Position numbers and translations under genes: made by a program. Below the pieces are notes generated by a model, which did no database searches, was not told where the DNA came from, and was given only the letters and a program-made list of their open reading frames with translations. Positions 48,197 to 60,169 of a stretch of 64,000 nucleotides of DNA are shown piece by piece (position 1 is the stretch's first letter; each line of letters opens with the position of its first letter). The DNA is from Glandiceps talaboti (taxonomy: Eukaryota; Hemichordata; Enteropneusta; Spengelidae): NCBI RefSeq assembly GCF_964340395.1, contig NC_135553.1:23079449-23143448 (forward strand), in the 5' to 3' direction.

Positions 48197-48507
48197 AGTA
48201 GCAGCTATGGATGAGGATTGTGTATTTATCTTTTGATTTTTCATTTATTAAATAACTTTATCATGGCATCCTACTTGGAAATTCAGTGTGAAACAACATT
48301 GACCAAGTCTGTGTTTGTAACTCGATACAATGCAAATAGCTAAAAATGTGTAAAAAGTTTGTCATTGTTCATACAATAAAAATCATTTATTAATCTTTTG
48401 CAACTTACTAAGTTTCAAACAAGGACTTGGCATATGTTGTTACATTGATTTTTCAGAATCCAAAATATAATTATATAAATATCCAATCCTCATCCATATG
48501 GCCACTT
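48197..48507. mobile_element. Palindromic MITE in TTAA, copy 1
   Basis: Ends are AGTAGCAGCTATGGATGAGG and CCTCATCCATATGGCCACT. TTAA lies at 48193-48196 and at 48508-48511, as in piggyBac-type insertion. The whole unit is nearly self-complementary about a centre near 48365. Confidence 0.85.
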
Positions 48508-49233
48508 TTAAGATGAACACTTTCAATTCTGTTGTAATACAAGCAACTCTTTATTTTCCCAAAACTTATACTTCCAACAAAATACTCTGTAGAATTGTGT
48601 GTGATTGTGTGGATGTGTCTACTTAAAATGAAATCACTGGGGCAATTCCCTGCACAAAAAGATTTTTTTTTTAAATTTAAAAAAATACCTGCTTGAGCAG
48701 AAACCATCATGTTCATTTAATGAATCGTTTCAATTTTGCTAAAAGTGTACATGGTGTTGAAGAAACCTTGTTATCTGCTACTTGGCCAATAAATGTAAAA
48801 AAAAAGTTCATCAACTTTAATAATAAGTGGCATGCTACTTTGATTCTAAAGTAACTTACCCAGTAGCCTAGAAACAAGGCTATATATGACTCTTGCTCTG
48901 GCAGATGACATTTTCAAGCCAGATAGCCAAGTCTCTGATCTGGGTTACTACGGTACCCCATACAATTTTCTGAGAAGTAATCGACTCTTGGGAGTATTGA
49001 GTGCAGCCTGTTTATGATGCTAGTGGTTCTTCGTTTATCTCTCGTACCATTGCTTGAGTACCACTGGCACTGTAAATACCTGACATAAAATAATTATTTT
49101 AGTACTTATGACTAATAAGTATGTTTTCCAGCTGTCACATTTATTTATGGTTTGACTTGCACAATTAAATTGTTTATCACCTTGTCATTTAAACAGCCAA
49201 TATTATGTGATGACCCTCATTACAATACTAAAC

Positions 49234-49459
49234 CACAGGGAGCCCAGGAACCGTGTTACTAACAAACAAACAAATTAATAAATAAATAATAAATAAATAA
49301 ACAAACAGGTCTGTGTTTTCATTACATTGTTGTACATTGTTGGTTTGTATGGATGAGTACATATAGAAACATATATTATAGTATATTATTACCCATGCAG
49401 ATATGTTTCTTTGATTGTTTATCTGTTTGTTTTGTAACAAAGTTCCTTGGCTCCCTGTG
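49234..49459. mobile_element. Inverted-repeat element with 7-bp target duplication, copy 2
   Basis: Ends CACAGGGAGCCCAGGAAC and GTTCCTTGGCTCCCTGTG. Flanks are ACTAAAC (49227-49233) and ATTAAAC (49460-49466), a 7-bp duplication with one mismatch. The inner part is rich in AAAC/GTTT. Confidence 0.83.
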
Positions 49460-50126
49460 ATTAAACTAGCCGTCCTTGTTTAATTGTCGATTATTTCTAT
49501 TGCAAAGTATTTTACATGTACGTATTGTGCATAGACCTTCGAACTCACTCCAACGTGTATTGTTAAACGAAGGATGTTTCAACACCTGTGGCCTGTGCAG
49601 TGATAATGTTCATCAACCTAGGGAGAGTTTAACCTCTGACCTCAAACTTTCACTGTCATTTCGCGTCTTTCGCCATTGACGTGATCCACACATGCGTGTC
49701 TAGCTACCTGTTACAAGCGCAGTATTCCAAGTCTCCTAGAAATGTAAAGTTTGGATAAAATTATTTTCAATTTGGTGAGTGCTCAGCGCGAACTGAAACA
49801 GGTGAGTGTGAATTTCAGCCCTAATTTAGGCATTCTGTTTTCAAGGTCAAAAGTCCATAGACTTTTTCAATCAAGCGTATGTACTCCCTGTACTGTCCTA
49901 ATATGTACGCAGATTTGTTAGCTTTTTGGATAAACTATGTCGTATGTGGAAAACATTTTGTTTAATACAGAAGCATTACATTCAAACATGTGAACCATTT
50001 TTTCGCAACCTGTTTGATATCTTGAAAAAATAACAAATTTTGCAAAAAGAATAACAATTTCGCTTTTTTTCTAGACACCGCGTACTTTCTGATTTGAGTG
50101 TAATTAATTCGACAACAAAACCAACG

Positions 50127-52571
50127 ATGTCCCATCTGTTCCAATTACATTTCATCTTTCTACTCTGCACTATCGGTGTTTGTATGTGTGTCCAGTATCT
50201 GCAATCACCAGTAACAGCACCAAATGACCATTTTACTTCAACTTGTGAAAATACAGTTATCTCTCTGTACCCCAAAAAGTCCATCCACAATTTGATCAAG
50301 CAGTTCGACAAATATGCAAGCAGTGATGTGAAACTGGTAACTTTTTGTCTGGATTTACCCAAGTTTAATGGTGTCAATCCCCTGTTGTACAACACTTCTG
50401 AAGCGTATGGACTGTGGCATTGGAGATGGGTCTTTGATAAGTATGGAGACAGTCTGATAACATTGCCCCCGTCAGCCGAATATTACTCCCTTGGACTTCT
50501 GTATTTGAAGACTAGAGACATGAAGATTGAATTCACAGCCAAGACAAGTGCAAGAGATATTGCATATCTTTCTACAACCTGTAAAATTCAGCTAAGTTTT
50601 GATTTCTTAGCAATGCTGATCAAGTCTTCATCAGTCAGTGAATCTACACACAATCATCTCTGCTACAACCATGTTGAAAACTTTCAGATTTATCCGATGT
50701 GTTCATTAATAACTGATACACACATTACAAATGATACCATGATGTCTTTTTGGATCCTAGAAAGCAATCAGTGGATAGATACATTCCAATTAATACTTGT
50801 TATCTTTGTAGCTGTTATAGGTTACCTTTTGTTACCATTTGTCAGCTGGCAGTTACTTCCTTCTAATGGGAAGGACATCATGAAAGTATTCATTAAAAGC
50901 AATGGCCAGAATACGTGTATTAATCATAGAAGTCTTGTACCACGTCAAAAGAAACCCATAACCATAACAAATGTACTTTCATACTGGGAATACTTTAAAC
51001 ACGATGGTGAATTTAATGAGTGTGTGAAAACCCCAGAAAAACACACAAGGACTTGCAAAACAAATAACATGAAATGGCTTTTCTTTTATTGGTTTATTGT
51101 GCCAAGTTTTGTCTGGGGTTATCTCATTGCAGTTGGCATGCTGAGTTATTTTCTTCCAGAACAGAAAGAAGAGACTGTATCTTGGAATCAATTTCATGAT
51201 CACATTCCAGTGTTTAAATATTCCTTCCTGATCCAAACCTCGCCATTTCTTATAACTTATATCATTATTAGTGTACTTGGACTATACCTCATAGTGATAG
51301 GAATATTCAAATTGTTTAATTTTGAAGAAAAACTTTCAGACTTGGAATGTTTACGACATCCGCAATCATGCCTACATTATCACACTTCAGACCAACAAGT
51401 GTTATCAGATGAATCCCATCCTGTTTCTGAATCAATCTGTGGAACCGTTGGCAAAGACGAACTAGATGAGTATTCAGTATATTTGAAGAAGGTGTACGGC
51501 AGATTTCTAATACCAGTAGATGTAGCCAATGTACATATTTATGAAAACAGAGCAACGTTAAGCCGTAAAATACAAATACACCATTTCAGAGAAATCTTAA
51601 GTTGTAGAACAGGATGGAAAAAATGTGGAATCTGCTATCCTTTGATGATCATTTTTTCGCCAATTATTCTCCTAAAACATGCATTTCTTTATCATCAAAT
51701 TGTGAAACTGATTAATAGGATTTATATCTTCATCACATTTTTGTCAATTTATACAATCTCGGTGCTAGATTTTTATATAGTAGTAGAAATGTGTGCATAT
51801 GTCCTTGCAGGTCTGACACTAAATATAGATATCATAGGACCATATGTGGCCTTTGTAATACTTGTTGTTTACTACATCATATCATTCTACCAAGGATTCA
51901 CTGATTACTACCATTATTTAAAAAATGTCATTTTCAAGGTCTGTCATGAATTTGACGATAAGAATATTTTTCCTAATTACGGGGATAAATTTGTTAACTT
52001 CAAGACTGATTTTTCTCCAAAGACTTGTACTGATAAGATGGGTATAGTCAAACCTGATAAAGGTACTTTAATCTTCAAAAATGTACCATTTGTAGAGTCA
52101 CATACGTGGGAAGATTGTATAACAAAAGATTTGCTCGGTTTTGTTTGCGAGATCATCTCGCCAGTCAGAATCAAGTTCATGGCAACAATTTTCAGACTTT
52201 TAGTAATTATTGTCATGTTATTGATAGTATTTTGTGTCATAAAGGCATTTGATATGACACCAGTTGTAACAGCTGGTTTAACAACCGCTGTGGGACTACT
52301 ACCAAAGATATTTACTTTTATGAAAGGGAGTTCGGGTGAAGCGAACAGCATCACCTATAGTCAACAGTTTAAAGGCGAAGTTCAGCAGGTCGTGCAACAG
52401 TATTTGAGAGACAACTTGAACCAATCAGGAAGTTTTGATAATGATGATGAGAATATTAGTGAAAGTGAGCAACAGTATGACATGTCTCCAGAAAGTATTA
52501 ATGTTGATATTCAAGAAATAGCTCCTTTAGTCAGCACAACTCAGGTTTTTTATTCTGGCGATGTTATCTAA
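50127..52571 (+). CDS. Uncharacterised multi-pass membrane protein, 814 residues, intronless coding region
   Basis: I do not recognise a named family. The ATG at 50127 is the first in a frame that stays open for 814 codons. It opens a clear signal peptide (MSHLFQLHFIFLLCTIGVCM). An extracellular region of about 200 residues with several cysteines and N-glycosylation sites follows. Hydrophobic segments then lie at about residues 219-244, 317-343, 370-396, 504-520, 531-564, 569-590 and 683-708, with a weaker one at about 712-732. The loop with HPQSCLHYHTSDQ is Cys/His-rich. The tail is acidic and Ser/Gln-rich after MKGSSGEANS. An acceptor (TTTTTTTCTAG) ends at 50074, so a 5'UTR intron is likely. 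AATAAA lies at 52658-52663. An intact frame this long indicates a functional gene. A transporter, channel or receptor role cannot be told from the sequence. Confidence 0.88.
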   Translation: MSHLFQLHFIFLLCTIGVCMCVQYLQSPVTAPNDHFTSTCENTVISLYPKKSIHNLIKQFDKYASSDVKLVTFCLDLPKFNGVNPLLYNTSEAYGLWHWRWVFDKYGDSLITLPPSAEYYSLGLLYLKTRDMKIEFTAKTSARDIAYLSTTCKIQLSFDFLAMLIKSSSVSESTHNHLCYNHVENFQIYPMCSLITDTHITNDTMMSFWILESNQWIDTFQLILVIFVAVIGYLLLPFVSWQLLPSNGKDIMKVFIKSNGQNTCINHRSLVPRQKKPITITNVLSYWEYFKHDGEFNECVKTPEKHTRTCKTNNMKWLFFYWFIVPSFVWGYLIAVGMLSYFLPEQKEETVSWNQFHDHIPVFKYSFLIQTSPFLITYIIISVLGLYLIVIGIFKLFNFEEKLSDLECLRHPQSCLHYHTSDQQVLSDESHPVSESICGTVGKDELDEYSVYLKKVYGRFLIPVDVANVHIYENRATLSRKIQIHHFREILSCRTGWKKCGICYPLMIIFSPIILLKHAFLYHQIVKLINRIYIFITFLSIYTISVLDFYIVVEMCAYVLAGLTLNIDIIGPYVAFVILVVYYIISFYQGFTDYYHYLKNVIFKVCHEFDDKNIFPNYGDKFVNFKTDFSPKTCTDKMGIVKPDKGTLIFKNVPFVESHTWEDCITKDLLGFVCEIISPVRIKFMATIFRLLVIIVMLLIVFCVIKAFDMTPVVTAGLTTAVGLLPKIFTFMKGSSGEANSITYSQQFKGEVQQVVQQYLRDNLNQSGSFDNDDENISESEQQYDMSPESINVDIQEIAPLVSTTQVFYSGDVI

Positions 52572-52657
52572 ATTTTATTAAAATGTATAGGAAAGGTCCA
52601 ATCAAACACATTTGCACGGATTGACGAAGCCCATTGTAATAGCCATCAAAGGGAGCT

Positions 52658-52663
52658 AATAAA
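52658..52663 (+). terminator. Polyadenylation signal of the 814-residue membrane protein gene
   Basis: AATAAA 87 bp downstream of the TAA stop. An ATTAAA variant lies closer, near 52576. Confidence 0.5.
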
Positions 52664-52758
52664 TGTTATAATAGATAGCAGTTTAATTCTAGGGAACCAA
52701 GCCATCAAGGAAGGATAGTTTGGATAGTTGTGAATTTGTGTTGAGATTGAACCCCACC

Positions 52759-53013
<255 letters not shown>

Positions 53014-54310
53014 AAATATACATGTATAAATATATATATGTATATAAATGATTAATTAATTTTCAGTTAGTAAGTTAGTTAATTATTTATTTATTTATTT
53101 GTTTATTTATTTATTTATACCACTCTAAATACATATGTATTGAGCACTGTTTACTCCAGTATAGACATATTATATATACTGAGTTTATATATACAACTTC
53201 ATAAGTTCAGAAGATTTGTAACTGGAGAAGGGCATTCTACAACATTGACCAATAATAAAGTGATAGACTGGGATGAAAACATATCCTATTAAATTTACAT
53301 TAATTTTTTTTTTGTACTTTCTTCAAGAAATAAGATTTGGAGTATCACAAATTAATTCCAGAAGTACAGCTAAAGAATTGACATATTTACAGTTATATAA
53401 AAACTTATTTTGACATTTAAGAAGAAGGAATTGAGTATTTACAACACTTCCAATCTTAAATTGGAACATTTCTGCCCAAAACGTTCTATGGAAAAGTTTG
53501 GTTAGAAAATACATTTTACCCCCCACCCCACCCCCCAAAAAAGAAAAGAAAGACAAATGACACATTATGTATATAGATTCATGTGTCAGGGTAGATTACA
53601 GAGTTGGTAAGTATGAATTGCAAACATTATGGATGTTAAACAACTTGAACGTTTCATTCACAAAAGTAACAACAAATTAGAAACATTTGTAAGGAAGTGG
53701 AATAATTTTGACTTGTAATTTGGGAGGGGGTGGAGGTTTTTTTTTTATGAACGGGGAGCTTTTGTTTGGTAAATGTATTCACTTTATGAACTTGCAATAA
53801 AAACAAGTTTTAAAAAAGTATTCTTAGCCTGGTAATAATATGCCAATTACTGCTCGACCTCTTCAAAATGACAATACTGTCTATAATACTACTGGAGATT
53901 TTATTTATACTGTTATTTAATTCACTGGGATAAATTGAACTCTAGAGTCTCAAATAATTTTTTTCGTTATTGTAATTATGTCGTACAACATAAATACTGT
54001 CTCTGGACGTCTAAATGTAGAGTTTTTTGAGTTTGGTTCCATGGACCTTTGCACAGCCTTGTTCTGTAAAACTTACAGGCAGGACATTAATAAAAACAAA
54101 TATTTTTTGACCAATATCAATAACTGAGATCAAACGCAACATTTTGAGTTATTTCTGTTCTAGTATTATTTTTATCAAAATTTTAAAATGAAGACAAACC
54201 GTTCGGTCAGAAAATAGTTCAGAAATCGTGAGAGACAATATTGAATTAACAGGGCCGTCTAGAAGGTATATTACTGACCAAAATGAAGGCAATTGGACGT
54301 GAGCTTTTAA

Positions 54311-54662
54311 AGTGGCCATATGGATGAGGATTGGGTATTTATTTATTTTTTATTTATAAAACAATTTCATCATTGCTTCCTACTTAAAAAAATCAATGTG
54401 AAACAAGATATCCCTAGTCCTTGTGTGTAACTCAAATAAATTGCAAAAGATTAATAAATGTGTAAAATCTTTGTTATTGTACGTACAATAACAAACCTTT
54501 TTACACGTGTCATTTCTTAGTTCTTTGCAAAGTATTGAGTTACAAACACAGACTTGGTCTTTGTCGTTTCACATTGACGTCCCGAGTAGACAACCATGAT
54601 AGAATTGTTTTATAAATTAAAAATCCAAAAATGAATACCAAATCCTCATCCATATGGCCACT
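54311..54662. mobile_element. Palindromic MITE in TTAA, copy 2
   Basis: Ends AGTGGCCATATGGATGAGG and CCTCATCCATATGGCCACT are exact inverted copies. TTAA flanks both sides (54307-54310, 54663-54666). The centre of the near-palindrome is GTACGTAC at about 54480. It is related to 48197-48507. Confidence 0.9.
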
Positions 54663-55055
54663 TTAACAGCGATATTGGCCCATGAAAGAAATGTCTCGCA
54701 GTGAACAGTGGGCTAATGGTAATTCGTAATAAATTAGCAAACGAATCAGTGCCGGTAAGCCAGTAAATGTTACCGGGTTCCCCTATCAATGAACCTGAGT
54801 TCCCCATGGGTGTGGCCCATGATCAAAATGAAACGACGGAAAGCATGTAAAATGCTTCGGATATCGTGTTTTAACTAATAAAGAAGGCAAGTTAGCTCAT
54901 AAAATATTTTCAAAAAACTGCGTAGTCCGACTGTATGTTTTGCTTTTGCATCATGGTGCTGAGAGTCGATTGTTTTTATTTTGGAACATGTACATAACAG
55001 GTACCCCTGTTGCAATCAACGTAAAAAGACGCAAGACTAAGGCAAAAAAAAAATG

Positions 55056-55391
55056 ATCTGGTTCTGGTCAGGGTAAACTTTCTAAAATGGTGCGACGACG
55101 CGAATTTTTTTTTCTATTTTTTTTTTTTTTTTTTTTTTTGCAAATTAGTAAATACACATTTTTTTGACACTTTACATATTCTGTTCTATCATATTTATCT
55201 CTTGAATAACTTCCTTTTTCTTCGAAGCAGTTTAGGCTTTGTATTTAAGCAGTCTTGGCATGTAGGGTAGATTTCAGCTGCTTGTTCTCCTGATATCAGG
55301 AATAAATAAGGAACGGGAAAGCAAAAATTATCGTAAAAAAATTATCGACGCGAGGGTATTCAGGGCACGCGTGCGCTGACCAGAACCAGAT
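55056..55391. mobile_element. MITE with ATCTGGTTCTGGTCAG ends
   Basis: The left end ATCTGGTTCTGGTCAG and the right end CTGACCAGAACCAGAT are exact inverted copies. The inversion continues into GCGACGACGCGAAT / ATTATCGACGCGAGG. It contains a long T run. The end resembles the GGTTCCGGTTAC family but the interior differs. Confidence 0.82.
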
Positions 55392-57321
55392 ATATATATT
55401 TTTTTTTTTTGGCCTATTAATGTTGCAATTTTAGTTGCCATTGTTGAGACTACCTGGAAAATTAGTGCAGCATGCCAAACACAGATTCATATAGACACAG
55501 TACAGTGAACACGTCGTGCTCCCACATCAAAAAAGAAAACCTCGCACTGTAAGACATGTCTAGCCAAAGTTCTCTTCAGCATGTTCAGATTTTTTTTCAA
55601 TACAAAAATAGTCGGAGACGATACGGCACCATGCCACCGGGCCTTCAGTGAGCACGGCCGATTTTTGAAAGAAGGTGAAACTGCTTCGAATTCGTTTCAT
55701 TGTGTGGATGGTAATGAACTCCAAAGAAAATGGCATAAAGTGAATACATAGTTTTCAAGAGGGATAGTTTCATATCCAACAAAAAATTTCCGACGACTTT
55801 GCTGGGCTAGCTACATCCTAAGATTGTGAAAGTGAAACGTCATAAATTCACGGTACTGTGACGACACATAATACTTTTTAACTAAAGGGAGGGGGTTGAG
55901 GGGGATACTGACGTTGCCAAGGAAAATCATACTCTTGTATTTCTTCTTTAAAAAAGCAAATCATAGACATGTAGCGACTTTGAAAACCATAGATTTTGGA
56001 GAACATGTACACATAAAAACGGACCTTCCAAGACTTTTTGTTACATGTCATGATCACCACCCACCCATCCATGATATAGTGGACTCGCACACATTGAAAC
56101 CACTATTTTTATATTGCATCATGTGTTGTCTTCTGGTGAAGCCCTTTCTCATCTGATCTCTGTAAAGTTCGATGTGTACGAAAATATAAGATCATTTTCG
56201 TTTTGATTAGAATTCAATATTTGGGAATTAGAATGTACCATTTTGTTCATTTAGTGACATTTTAGCAATTATCACCTAAGTAGTGTAGGTCGACAACACG
56301 AGATGGTATGTGTTTACATGTAAACGATCCGTTGATCAGGGTCGGCTTCAAATTCGCATGAGAGTTCACGTGCCAAAATTGGAAATCGTCTATTACATTT
56401 GATGACTTTAATAACTTAAAGCTGCTCTTTTCGAGAAATGGTGAAATTTGTGTAAAATGACCTAGCTGGAACTCGGCTGTAATATAGGATGCGACCCTGT
56501 ATGACACCACGCCCCACTGTTTGACACCCCACCCCCACCCACCCACCCCGAATTTTGAACAATTATTTATTGGGTTCTTTCAAGTGCATGTATGTCATCA
56601 ATGAATGGAATTAGTTCTCTTACAATACATTACAACGTTGTTAATATATTTTAATATCATATAACTATCGGTAGTCTCCACTTAGATAAAAGAGCTTTAA
56701 TAGTTAAGATTTATTCAAAAAATTTCATCTCAAAATCAAATATAACTAATTGTTTTGTTTTGTTTCGTTGCAAGTGTTCTGATCATTACTTACTCATTCC
56801 ATACACAAACAATATAAACACACACACATACAATATTTTAGAACCCCTCCCCAGCACGAAATCTTGTTACCATAGTTCCCCATCAATTTACCTATGTTCA
56901 CCCGGCCTTAAAAATACTCTGAGTGCGAGGAATATCGAACATAGACACAATTTACCAATGTGTATAACTCTCTACAAATCGGAGTTCTCTAGATCTTTTG
57001 TATATTTTAGGTCTGCTCTGACCAAATATATCTTGACCAAAAATGCAACTTTATGTCGCCCTCAACAAATCGAAAGTACACTGTATATATATATTTTAAC
57101 ATGTGGGGCAAAACTTGCTGTCAGAATCAGTGTCATAAACAAGAAGACGATTCGCGAGCAATAACATTTTAACCAATACACACAACATACTTTTGATAAG
57201 CTGCTGAGAGGTATCGACTGCAAACAGTCAGTCTTGTTCACTCATGATAGAGGGCGCTATTTATGATCACGTCACGAGTTCGTGGAGAATGCTCCCGTAG
57301 ATCTTAGGGAGAAAGTACCGA

Positions 57322-57510
57322 AGACGAGTCTTTCTTTTATTCTGCAAGGATTGAGCATGGAAGATCGATTATCACGAGGTACAACAAAATATTTCTTAGA
57401 TACAACCTAGTTTTTAAGACGAGTCTTTCTTTTATTCTGCAAGTATTGAGCATGAAAGATCGATCATCACGAGGTACAACAAAATATTTCTTAGATACAA
57501 CGTTGTTTTT
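57322..57510 (+). repeat. Tandem duplication of a 95-bp unit
   Basis: GACGAGTCTTTCTTTTATTC opens both units (about 57322 and 57418), and AAAATATTTCTTAGATACAA closes both. Each unit contains a short ATG frame (MEDRLSR and MKDRSSR) followed by GTACAA, a possible donor, so a duplicated small first exon is conceivable. Confidence 0.85.
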
Positions 57511-58780
57511 ATCCACTAATGTAAATGGGACAATTTCAAACTAAGACTACATACATATTTTTATATAACTTGATTACGTGTACTACTAAGATATCTTAAA
57601 ACTGTTTGGCAAAATACATCTGCTTAGAAAAGTAACATTTTACTGACTTCGGCCCTGTATTGTATATGCCTAAAACATTTCTACAGGTGGAATTGTATTT
57701 TTTTCTTTTCCCTGCCATCATCATAATAATAACAACATCAACCAGATAAGTTGTTAGCAATATTTTCTCAGTAGAAAATGATAGGTCTCCCAAAAACCAT
57801 ATGACCACCTGGTATATGACAGTATTATGTAAAACTATCATGAAACAGTTACAGTTTAAGAACTATTTTGATATGTATCGTTTCGCACACAAGTACTAGA
57901 AAATCTGATAAAATGCCGATATTTTATCCATTAAAAAAATCTGCATGCTATAAATTACATATTGTATAGATATTGTCTATTCATTTCAAACACGTGGAGT
58001 AAGATCTCTTGAGCATCTCGTATTCATATGACATAAAATACGCCATACTGTTTTGGGAGTAGGCTTTGAATAGAAGGCACAACTTCTTATTGAATTTCGC
58101 TCGGCAGCTAAGGTTTTCACTAAAATGTAGCTTAGATATTGCCAATCTCAGAAATGTATACTTTTCTACACCTTTGGCTAATTATGATTCGCACACATTG
58201 ATATTTCAATAACCGGGAGCAAAACGGTGTGTAACCCGGGCCATAAACGAATGACAACCCAGATAACAGAAAACGAATGACAGATATTTGCAGTATGGTG
58301 TAAACACTGGTATTACACCCTTTTCTACATTCAGTTAGTTGAATGACACCGTACCATACACTGTTAAGTAATTTCATATAGAGATATATCCAAAAACAGA
58401 TAGAAATATGAAAAATACATGTTTCCATAACATATAGCATAGTTGTTGTTATTGGCAACTTAAAGTTAAAGTTGCCATGAAATAATTAACCCTAAGGAAG
58501 TAATTATGTTTGTTTCTATGGTAAACAAAATGTATTTTCTCGATGGGAACCCCACTGAGTAACACCTCTTAAATGAAAAAATGCATTTTCCACCATCAGT
58601 CCTTTTGTTTAGTTTTTCACTAATATTTAGGAAATATAATATATTTCCACTCAGCCCAATTCTCATCACCAAAGAAACAGAGTGTGAGCACAGAGACTGC
58701 TGCAAGTAGTACAGAACAACTTCGTCCCAAAATAAAGAGAAAGGAGAGATGAAGAATTTAGCAGTCATCTGATAATCAGA
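57511..58780. other. Non-coding stretch
   Basis: I see no gene, transposon end or long repeat in this segment. Confidence 0.55.
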
Positions 58781-58795
58781 ATGCCAACAGCTTCA

Positions 58796-58890
58796 GCAGC
58801 ACTAGCAGCAGCAGCAGCAACACCACCACCACCACCACCACTACCACCACCACCACCACCACCGCCAACACCAACAACAACAAGTACAGC
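58796..58890. repeat. CAG/CCA triplet repeats
   Basis: CAGCAG units turn into CCACCA units and then CAACAA. No gene frame supports a coding role. Confidence 0.9.
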
Positions 58891-60076
58891 AACGAAATTA
58901 TAATGCACAAGTACTCAAGGTTTGTGGTTTTAGTGGATTTAGTGATACATGAGATTTCCCTGCAAGAACATATAATGTACAACTCCACTTATATTAGTTT
59001 TTGATAAAGTTACATAGCTGTAACCCATAGACCCTTCACCCAGTTGGTGGAGGGTCTATGTGGAGGGTCTATGCTGTAACCTAGGGTGTTGTTGTACTTG
59101 ATAGGTTGTTAAATTGACACAACTGAAGAGGAAACAATCTGAACATTTAAAATAAATTCATGTTAAAACTGACTGCTATAACATGAATATTGATTATCAA
59201 TAGGGAATTTTCAATCCACACTGAGCATGCTCAGATGAAAAGTACTATTAGATTATCTGTAGTTATTATAATACCTAATCTGGAGTCATTGGTAAAATAA
59301 ACCTCCTACAATGGTCAGGGTAACCATGACTACATTATCTGTGTTTATAATTTAACAAAATTGTATACAATACTGTTTGATTCATATTTATATTTATCAC
59401 ATTTCCCATGATGCATCACCGATGATATTCAAGATGGCGGGTTTGCAACTTCCCTATTTCCATCTATATTTGCATGTTTGGAATGCATATCAATTATTTC
59501 TTTGACAACCATCAATGTTTTATATTCCTTTAGGTATGGGTACAATATTGTTACAATAGATCGGGGAGGTAGCCTGGAGGTCTTGTAAGATTTGTGGGTA
59601 TGCATTCTCAGCAGGTGCAAGCATAGCAAATATATATCAACATTGCATAAAATATATATTGGATGACAGAAAGAAGTAGCTGATATCACAAGCTGTACAT
59701 TTTGTAGTTGTACAAGACGAAAGAACTGTTGGAGAATATATTGGGAATGGTTCCTACAGTCAATAGGACAGTCAAATATAGTTACTTTGGAACAGTACGT
59801 TAGAAATTAATGTAAAGTTTAGATCTGTCTTAAATATAGTGGTGAATCGACATATCCAAGTATACACAAATGTAGTGGTGAAACAGTATTTTCAAGTATA
59901 GTGCTGAAACAACCTGAAAAATGTTAAAGTATTAATGTCACACTATATTTCAAACTGTTACACTAGTGTAGTGATATATGTACTTAACACAAACACAGCA
60001 CGTTATGTCAACTAAACAATATTTTTTAGCACAACTGAGCTGAGGTTTAGAAGTGCTATAGACATGGTGAAATATC

Positions 60077-60169
<93 letters not shown>

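Noticed and set aside
50094-50126. Upstream start of the membrane protein frame at 50094
   Set aside because: That codon is TTG; the first ATG at 50127 opens directly into a signal peptide.
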